Positions 62,635 through 64,000 of a DNA stretch of 64,000 nt are shown here, one piece after another. Positions within the stretch are counted from its first letter, which is position 1. Every line of letters starts with the position of its first letter. The stretch covers positions 6,448,001 to 6,512,000 of the forward strand of contig NZ_CP018047.1 of NCBI RefSeq assembly GCF_002009175.1, in the 5' to 3' direction. The notes under the pieces were generated by a model, which was given only the letters and a program-made list of their open reading frames with translations, did no database searches and was not told where the DNA came from. The translations under genes and the position numbers were made by a program. This stretch comes from Streptomyces niveus (GTDB lineage Bacteria > Actinomycetota > Actinomycetes > Streptomycetales > Streptomycetaceae).

Positions 62635-63495
62635 TCATCTCGCCAGCCGGCCGAGCAGCGACGAGGCCGCGGTGATACCCACCAGCGCCGCGAAGGCCAG
62701 TACGCCGAAGTCGAGCAGCAGATGGGACGGCGTACCGAGCAGGAGTCCGCGCAGGGCGTCCACCTGGTAGCTGAGTGGATTGATCTTGCTGACCACCTGG
62801 AGCCAGCCGGGCATGATCGCCACCGGATAGAGCGCGTTGGACGCGAAGAAGAGCGGCATGGTGATGGCCTGGCCGATGCCCATCAGCCGGTCCCGGGTGA
62901 GCACGATGCCCGCGATCGTGATCGACAGGCACGAGAAGAACGCCGAACCGAGGATCACCGCGACCGCGACCCCGAGCAGTTTCAACGGGTTCCAGGTCAG
63001 CCCCACCCCGAGGGCGGCGGCGATGAGGATCACCACGGCCGCCTGGATCAGCGCCTTCACCCCCGAGGCGAACGCCTTGCCGCTGACCAGGGCGGATCTC
63101 GGCGTCGGAGTGACCAGGAGCTTGGTCAGGATGCCGGCGTCCCGCTCCCAGATGATCATGATGCCGTAGAAGATCGCGATGAACATCGCGGACTGGGCGA
63201 TGATGCCGGGCGCCAGGAAGTCGATGTAGGGGATGCCGCCGGTCGGGATGGCCTTGATGTGGGTGAACGTCTCGCCGAAGATCAGCAGCCAGAGGGCGGG
63301 CTGGATGGCCCTGGTGTAGAGCTCGGTGCGGTCGTGGCGCAGTTTCTGGAGTTCGACCAGGCACATGGCCAGGACTCGGGCGGGCAGTACCCGCCAGCCC
63401 GTTCGAGGCCGGGGCGGTACGAGCAGCAGATCGAACCGGCCCTGGCCGGTGGCCTCAGCCGACGCGGGACGCTGTCCGCCGTGTGCTCCTGACAT
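62635..63495 (-). CDS. ABC-2 type exporter permease
   Basis: The 286-aa membrane protein has about six helices and the ABC-2 signature FLAPGIIAQSAMFIAIFYG with the charged loop WERDAGILTKLLVTPTPRSA. This is the drug-exporter (DrrB) group. The gene starts within the end of the ATPase gene, overlapping it by 41 bp, so translation is coupled. Substrate unknown. Confidence 0.92.
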   Translation of the reverse strand: MSGAHGGQRPASAEATGQGRFDLLLVPPRPRTGWRVLPARVLAMCLVELQKLRHDRTELYTRAIQPALWLLIFGETFTHIKAIPTGGIPYIDFLAPGIIAQSAMFIAIFYGIMIIWERDAGILTKLLVTPTPRSALVSGKAFASGVKALIQAAVVILIAAALGVGLTWNPLKLLGVAVAVILGSAFFSCLSITIAGIVLTRDRLMGIGQAITMPLFFASNALYPVAIMPGWLQVVSKINPLSYQVDALRGLLLGTPSHLLLDFGVLAFAALVGITAASSLLGRLAR

Positions 63496-64000
63496 CGCGG
63501 AAGTCGCCTCCCTCCTCGTCCAGGCCCTGGCCGGCCACCTCGCGGAAGACGTCCTCCAGCGTCGGTACGGAGTCGTCGCGCGCCGCCGGGCCGGAAGCCG
63601 TACGGCGGCGTTCGCGCAGCTCCTCGCGGAGTTCGTCGGAGGTGCCGAGGGCGTGGATCCGGCCCTGGTGCATCAACCCGACCCGGTCGCAGTACTGTTC
63701 GGCCTCCTCCATGTAGTGCGTGGTCACCAGCACGGTCATACCCGTGGCCTCCCGCACCGCGTTGATGTGCTCCCACACACTGCTCCGGGCGATCGGGTCG
63801 AGACCGATCGTCGGCTCGTCGAGCATCAGCAGCCGGGGCGCGCTGACCAGGGCCTGCGCGAGTTCCAGCCGGCGGATCATGCCGCCGGAGTAGGTCGCGG
63901 CCATCCGGTCGGCGGCGGCGCCCAGCTCGACCGCGTCCAGTGCCTGCTCGACGCGTGCCGCGCGCTCGCGGCGCGGGACGTCGAAGACGCGCGCGAACAG
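63455..64000 (-). CDS. ABC exporter ATP-binding protein, N-terminus outside window
   Basis: The visible 181 residues hold the signature motif TYSGGMIRRLELAQAL, Walker B LLMLDEPTIGLD and the switch histidine in VLVTTHYMEEAEQ. The C-terminal LEDVFREVAGQG is the DrrA-type tail of drug and antibiotic exporters. The Walker A part and the start lie beyond the right edge. It is the upstream gene of the exporter operon with the ABC-2 permease. Confidence 0.93.
   Translation of the reverse strand: MFARVFDVPRRERAARVEQALDAVELGAAADRMAATYSGGMIRRLELAQALVSAPRLLMLDEPTIGLDPIARSSVWEHINAVREATGMTVLVTTHYMEEAEQYCDRVGLMHQGRIHALGTSDELREELRERRRTASGPAARDDSVPTLEDVFREVAGQGLDEEGGDFRDVRSTRRTASRVG

Overview
The window is chromosomal DNA from a Streptomyces-type actinomycete. 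The evidence is very high G+C with strong third-position bias, many GTG starts, frequent 4-base ATGA/GTGA gene overlaps, and a gene order (pyrG - Nudix - ald - parA - scpAB - rRNA pseudouridine synthase ... aroH - tyrA - cmk - plsC - der ... sepF-like gene - streptogrisins - dnaE2 - imuB-like gene - lipase - LPMO) that, from memory, follows the S. coelicolor SCO1776 to SCO1734 core region. I saw no tRNA or rRNA gene, insertion sequence, prophage gene or CRISPR array.

Layout. 1-15.4 kb: a PucR regulator (cut by the left edge), a GH15 glycosidase, CTP synthase, an ADP-ribose-type Nudix hydrolase, a STAND/TPR ATPase, alanine dehydrogenase, then a segregation block (ParA, a ribbon-helix-helix-like protein, ScpA, ScpB) ending in an rRNA pseudouridine synthase. 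15.4-20.5 kb: an NAD salvage and ADP-ribose operon (pnuC, nadR, nrtR, draG-like gene, nucleotidyltransferase) whose promoter holds a palindrome that may be the NrtR operator. It faces a second, paralogous nucleotidyltransferase. 20.7-25.4 kb: chorismate mutase, prephenate dehydrogenase, CMP kinase, acyltransferase and Der GTPase, ended by a very long hairpin. 25.4-38.2 kb: conserved hypotheticals, a GT4 glycosyltransferase with a partner protein, a WYL regulator, an I78 inhibitor, a PAP2 phosphatase, an MFS exporter, glutaryl-CoA dehydrogenase, SflA, a Cys-tailed DUF5685 protein and a DUF1684 protein. 38.4-46.8 kb: two tandem streptogrisins, the mutasome-like pair dnaE2/imuB with a LexA-like box, and a secreted lipase. 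46.8-55.6 kb: a polysaccharide locus on the minus strand (ABC sugar importer without ATPase, GH20, CBM3-GH16, sortase-anchored LPMO) with a divergent GntR regulator and several candidate operators, one of them resembling a DasR site. 55.6-64 kb: a lone response regulator divergent from a TctCBA tricarboxylate transporter, a methyltransferase-Nudix fusion, DUF402, GNAT and GntR genes, and a drug-type ABC exporter cut by the right edge.

How the genes work together. The strongest functional units are the NAD/ADP-ribose operon with its own regulator, the ParA-RHH-ScpAB chromosome block, the SOS-type dnaE2/imuB pair, and the aminosugar/glycan uptake and degradation locus. Regulatory calls rest on repeats read by eye and are inferences. 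I found no single clearly undescribed system. The best candidates for new biology are the NrtR operon with its two nucleotidyltransferases, the ParA-RHH pair fused to the condensin operon, and the 11-bp repeat array upstream of the anchored LPMO.
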